Source of the DNA: Mastigamoeba balamuthi
Lineage: Eukaryota; Evosea; Mastigamoebida; Mastigamoebidae
DNA: 64,000 nucleotides
Reading direction: 5' to 3'
Assembly (NCBI GenBank): GCA_902651635.1
Contig: CACRSC010000022.1
Coordinates: 77,807 to 141,806 of the forward strand
Of the stretch, positions 61,304 through 64,000 are shown one piece after another (the stretch's first letter is position 1; each line of letters opens with the position of its first letter). The translations under genes were made by a program, and so were the position numbers. Under the pieces are notes generated by a model, which worked only from the letters and a program-made list of their open reading frames with translations, had not been told where the DNA came from and made no database searches.

Positions 61304-62251
61304 ATGTCGAACAAGTGCCCCCGCTGCAACAAGACCGTCTACGCCAACGAGAAGTGCGCGTCGCAGGCCCCCTGGCAGCCGATCCCCCCATCGTCGTTGC
61401 CCCCCTGTGTTGCCGCTTTTTGCGTCGTTTTTTTTGCGCGTTTGCAGCCGCGACAGGCGGGTTCGCAAAACTCACGGGGCTGCCTGGCAGGGTCCGCGCG
61501 CTGAACAAGGACTTCCACAAGTCGTGCTTCAAGTGCATGACGTGCAACTGCACGCTGCAGCTGGGCGCCGAGAACTGCGGCCCCGACAGTGCGGGCCCCT
61601 CTCTCTCTCCTGCTCTCATACCCGCAAAGCCCCCTTGGTCTTGTGCACCTCTGACGTGTCTGCTGCCCCCGCGTGTCGTTGGGCCCGTCAGGCATGCCCT
61701 ACTGCAAGAAGTGCTACGGCTCCAACTTCGGCCCCCGCGGCTTCGGTGCGCCCTCCTCCCCTCCTCACTCCCTCTCCCCTCCCTTCCTCCTCCCTTCTTC
61801 ATTCTTTTGCTGCTGTGCTCGTCGCCTGCCCGCTGCTCACGCTGCTCTCTTGTGTGCTGCCCTCGCAGGTCACGGTGCCACCATCGCCCAGGGCTCGCAG
61901 GTGCAGCACGAGGCCCCCGCCAAGTTCTTCAGTGCGCACATCCTCAGCCCTTCTCTCTCTCTTCTCTCTGCTCTCTGCTCTCTGCTCTCTTCTCTCTGAG
62001 GGCAGCAGGCACTGACGGGGGTACGCGCAGGTGAGCCGGCGCCTCTGCCCAACGAGAGCATCCTGTCGTGCCCGCCGGTGGCCGGAGGGCTCGCGGCGCC
62101 GGCCTCGGGCTCGCCTCCCCCGGCGGCAGCGTCGACGTCGTCGCCGGCGGCGGCCAGGGCGTCGACGTCGCCCAAGTTCTGCCCCGAGTGCGGCACGTCG
62201 CTGGCGGGGTCCTCGGCCAAGTTCTGCCCCGAGTGCGGCCACAAGTTCTGA
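61304..62251 (+). CDS. Small LIM-domain protein with two CPECG zinc knuckles at C-terminus
   Basis: Five exons: 61304-61353, 61491-61588, 61692-61745, 61869-61931 and 62031-62251, giving 161 residues. One LIM domain: CPRCNKTVYANEK, then DFHKSCFKCMTC, then MPYCKKCYGSNFGPRGFG, as in cysteine-rich proteins (CRP) and amoeba LIM proteins that bind actin structures. A Gly/Ala/Pro/Ser linker follows, then two copies of KFCPECG (about residues 140 and 156), a CxxC pair twice, likely forming one zinc ribbon. CRP-type LIM plus zinc ribbon is not the standard architecture I know. It probably acts in actin bundling or as a small scaffold. Four of its five exons are under 100 bases. Confidence 0.88.
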
Positions 62252-62551
62252 GCGGGGGCGCCTCCCCCGTGCCGCTGCCGCTGCTCCAACCCCCCACCAC
62301 CTCTTCAGAACGGCCCGCGGCTGCTGAGGGGCCATCGCTACGGCCCACGCAGCAGCGCGAAGCAACGAAAAAGAACCCAACAAAGTAACACAGACATCAC
62401 ACCTTCAGGGCACACCTGGCGAGTGGGCTGCGCCGATGCGGTCGAGTGAGTGGGCGCCCCTGGGGAGACGGGTTCACGCAAGAGCGAAGTGAGCTTGCAG
62501 TCGGCTGCGCTGAGACCAGTGTTCAGCGTAGCCAACTCGCAGTCGGGAGAC
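62252..62551. other. Convergent spacer
   Basis: 300 bases between the LIM stop (plus) and the stop of the unknown minus-strand gene. No gene seen. Confidence 0.5.
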
Positions 62552-63445
62552 TCAGTGCCTCCGGGGGACCTCGAAGAGGTCCAGCACGGCACTCTTGATG
62601 TCGTCTGCGGTCATGGCGTGGTCCCCTGCCGAGCCCATCACGTGGATGCGGAGGGGCTCCGGCAGGGCAACGGGGTTGCGGTTGCTCTTGACGACGTAGA
62701 TCCACGTGATGCGAGGCTTCTGTGCGCCGCGGTCGTCGGTGTCTGCCGTTCGCTGGGGGGCGGGGCCGCCGACCTCAGCGGGACGGGCGAGGGCCAGCCC
62801 GATGACGCCGCCGGTGCTGGAGCTCAGGGGGCCTTCCTGACTGTCGGCCACGAACAGCACAACGTGGGTGGTGGCACTGCAGATCTCCTGGTCCACGTTC
62901 ACCGTCCTCCACCTCGGACTCGTTCCCTGCTGTTCCAGCCTCCCAAACACCACGGCCATCGGCTGCGGGCATGTGGTCAGAGGCTGCCCTGGAGAGACGG
63001 AGCACGACCGGGGGAGGGCACGTGCCACGCTCCTCAGGAGATCGTAGGTGATCTCCCCCGTGTAATCCTCGCAGTACATGAAGTTGTCGAGGAAGCTACT
63101 GTCGGCCGGGGCCACTGTTTCGAGCCTCCGCTCCCCGCGCTGCTGCTGCTCGCCACGTTCGTCTGCGGATGCTCCGGGGCGGCCACTCGCACCTGTGCCA
63201 GCACGCTGAGTCGAAAACACCCCTGCGGCCGGGAGTGCACTGCTCTGCGCGGCCTCGAGCTCACCGCTGTCGTCGGCGGAGGTGCGGCGGCGCTTCGTGC
63301 GGGGCTCCTCCAGCAGCGCCCTCTGCTGCACGGGCTCGATCTGCTGCTGTTGCGCCAGTTGCGCCCGCAACCGCTCGATCACGAGGAGCTGCAGTACCAC
63401 CAGCAGCTCGAGCTGCGCCTCGATGCGCGAGAGCATCCCGCCCAT
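62552..63445 (-). CDS. Hypothetical protein with N-terminal coiled coil
   Basis: Intronless, 297 residues. The start MGGMLSRIEAQLELLVV was preferred over an upstream ATG at 63577, because the first 44 codons of the longer frame are unlike the rest. A leucine/glutamine-rich helix (LRAQLAQQQQIEPVQQ) is followed by a basic TKRRRTS patch (possible nuclear signal), a disordered Gly/Arg/Glu region and a C-terminal compact domain of about 150 residues (FLDNFMYCEDYTGEITYD, THVVLFVADSQ, RITWIYVVKSNRNP). No family recognised. The combination of a coil and nuclear-like signal suggests a regulatory protein, but this is only an inference. Confidence 0.68.
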   Translation of the reverse strand: MGGMLSRIEAQLELLVVLQLLVIERLRAQLAQQQQIEPVQQRALLEEPRTKRRRTSADDSGELEAAQSSALPAAGVFSTQRAGTGASGRPGASADERGEQQQRGERRLETVAPADSSFLDNFMYCEDYTGEITYDLLRSVARALPRSCSVSPGQPLTTCPQPMAVVFGRLEQQGTSPRWRTVNVDQEICSATTHVVLFVADSQEGPLSSSTGGVIGLALARPAEVGGPAPQRTADTDDRGAQKPRITWIYVVKSNRNPVALPEPLRIHVMGSAGDHAMTADDIKSAVLDLFEVPRRH

Positions 63446-63698
63446 ATCCGGTGTTCTCGAGTGCGTGCTGTTGTGAGCACAATTGCAGTGTGGCAGAGGG
63501 CTTGTGCCGGTTCGTATCGCCCCTGTGATCCACCTGAAATGACGGACACTGTCATTCCACAACAGGCTCAGAGACATCAGTAGTGTGCTGGCATTCCTCT
63601 ACTCTCGCTGGCGAAAGAAAAAGATGGCAACTCTTTGATTGATTTCGCCGGGGCGTCTTCATGTATCATGTGGGCTATTTGATGCAATTGCACCGGAC
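63446..63698. other. Divergent spacer
   Basis: Between the start of the minus-strand gene and the plus-strand ORF at 63699. No gene seen. Confidence 0.4.
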
Positions 63699-64000
63699 AT
63701 GATATCTGGGTTTGGGCCTTCATCAAGTGATTTTGCGTCCCTTCACCATGGTGCGGCTGACCACAGGGATGCAATCACGGCGACAATTGCCCCAATGCGC
63801 ACCCCTGGTGTCGAGTGGAAAACGCCCGATGTCTCCGCGGCATTTGCCGAGCTGTGGCCCTCCTGCACCTCGGACAACGAGCGGGAAACGCCCGAGGTCT
63901 CCACAGCCTTTTTCGAGCTGTTGCTCTCCTGCAATCCGGATGGCGAGCTCGATACGTCCGAGGTCTCCCCGTCCTTTCTCGAGCTGCGGCTCTCCTGCAC
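63699..64000 (+). CDS. Start of a repeat-containing ORF (3' partial)
   Basis: ATG at 63699 (MISGFGPSSSDFASLHHG) and open to the window end. From 63801 it runs into 66-base tandem repeats that code for 22-residue units of the form TPEVSTAFFELLLSC. At least two full units and part of a third are visible. The opposite strand is also open across the repeat (63743-64000), so the coding strand is not certain. The plus strand is preferred because it has an ATG and gives an amphipathic, helix-like repeat. Confidence 0.42.
   Translation, partial: MISGFGPSSSDFASLHHGAADHRDAITATIAPMRTPGVEWKTPDVSAAFAELWPSCTSDNERETPEVSTAFFELLLSCNPDGELDTSEVSPSFLELRLSC
63801..64000. repeat. 66-base tandem repeat at the right edge
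   Basis: Units begin with (A/T)CG(C/T)CCGA(G/T)GTCTCC and contain GAGCTG and CTCTCCTGCA boxes. The starts are spaced 66 bases apart (about 63823, 63889 and 63955). The array continues beyond the window. Confidence 0.8.

Overview
The window is GC-rich nuclear DNA from a eukaryote with short spliceosomal introns, mostly 40 to 250 bases with donors such as GTGCG, GTACG or GTATG. Gene content (UAP56-type helicase, WRNIP1, long-chain acyl-CoA synthetase, OCRL-like phosphatase with RhoGAP, RhoGEF, CDK5RAP3/C53, LIM protein, Sel1-repeat and FG-GAP proteins), very high GC at third codon positions and compact genes suggest an amoebozoan. An archamoeba such as Mastigamoeba is my best guess, from general knowledge and not from a search. 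There is no operon structure and no sign of bacterial origin.

Layout: 1-2.5 kb, 3' part of an integrin-alpha-like FG-GAP membrane protein. 2.9-4.9 kb, WRNIP1-like AAA ATPase. 5.0-8.2 kb, nine-exon acyl-CoA synthetase (minus). 9.0-11.6 kb, two Sel1-repeat paralogues, with a third at 18.3-19.2 kb. 11.6-16.2 kb, gene-poor, with tandem repeats and a kinase-like relic. 16.2-17.5 kb, an intronless protein. 19.6-23.0 kb, CDK5RAP3 (minus), interrupted by an assembly gap flanked on both sides by the same 389 bases. 23.3-27.0 kb, RhoGEF. 27.2-28.6 kb, GH18 hydrolase (minus). 29.5-31.9 kb, coiled-coil protein (minus), head to head with a proline-rich protein at 32.0-33.2 kb. 33.9-36.4 kb, OCRL-like phosphatase.

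The stretch 36.4-49.1 kb is a repeat-rich accessory island. It holds (a) two arrays of roughly 120-base GTAGC-rich units in alternating orientation, one inside a long intron and one just 3' of a multi-exon gene of unknown function (38.4-40.5 kb); (b) several copies of an unclassified dispersed repeat, here called R1, that carries a piece resembling a WD40 repeat; (c) DNA-level duplicates of one OCRL exon; and (d) a broken gene at 46.2-46.9 kb.

The right part is gene-dense again: a large secreted LamG/DUF5695-type protein (49.2-52.7 kb, minus), another R1 copy, an armadillo-like protein (54.2-56.0), an LRMDA-like leucine-rich protein (56.5-57.7), the UAP56/DDX39 helicase (58.0-60.9), a LIM protein (61.3-62.3), an unknown protein (62.6-63.4, minus) and the start of a repeat-containing ORF at the right edge.

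Themes: small-GTPase and phosphoinositide control of membrane and cytoskeleton (RhoGEF, OCRL, LIM), ER quality control (CDK5RAP3, possibly Sel1 proteins), mRNA export, replication-fork maintenance and lipid activation. Exon limits were set by reading frame, splice signals and remembered family alignments; none were checked against transcripts.
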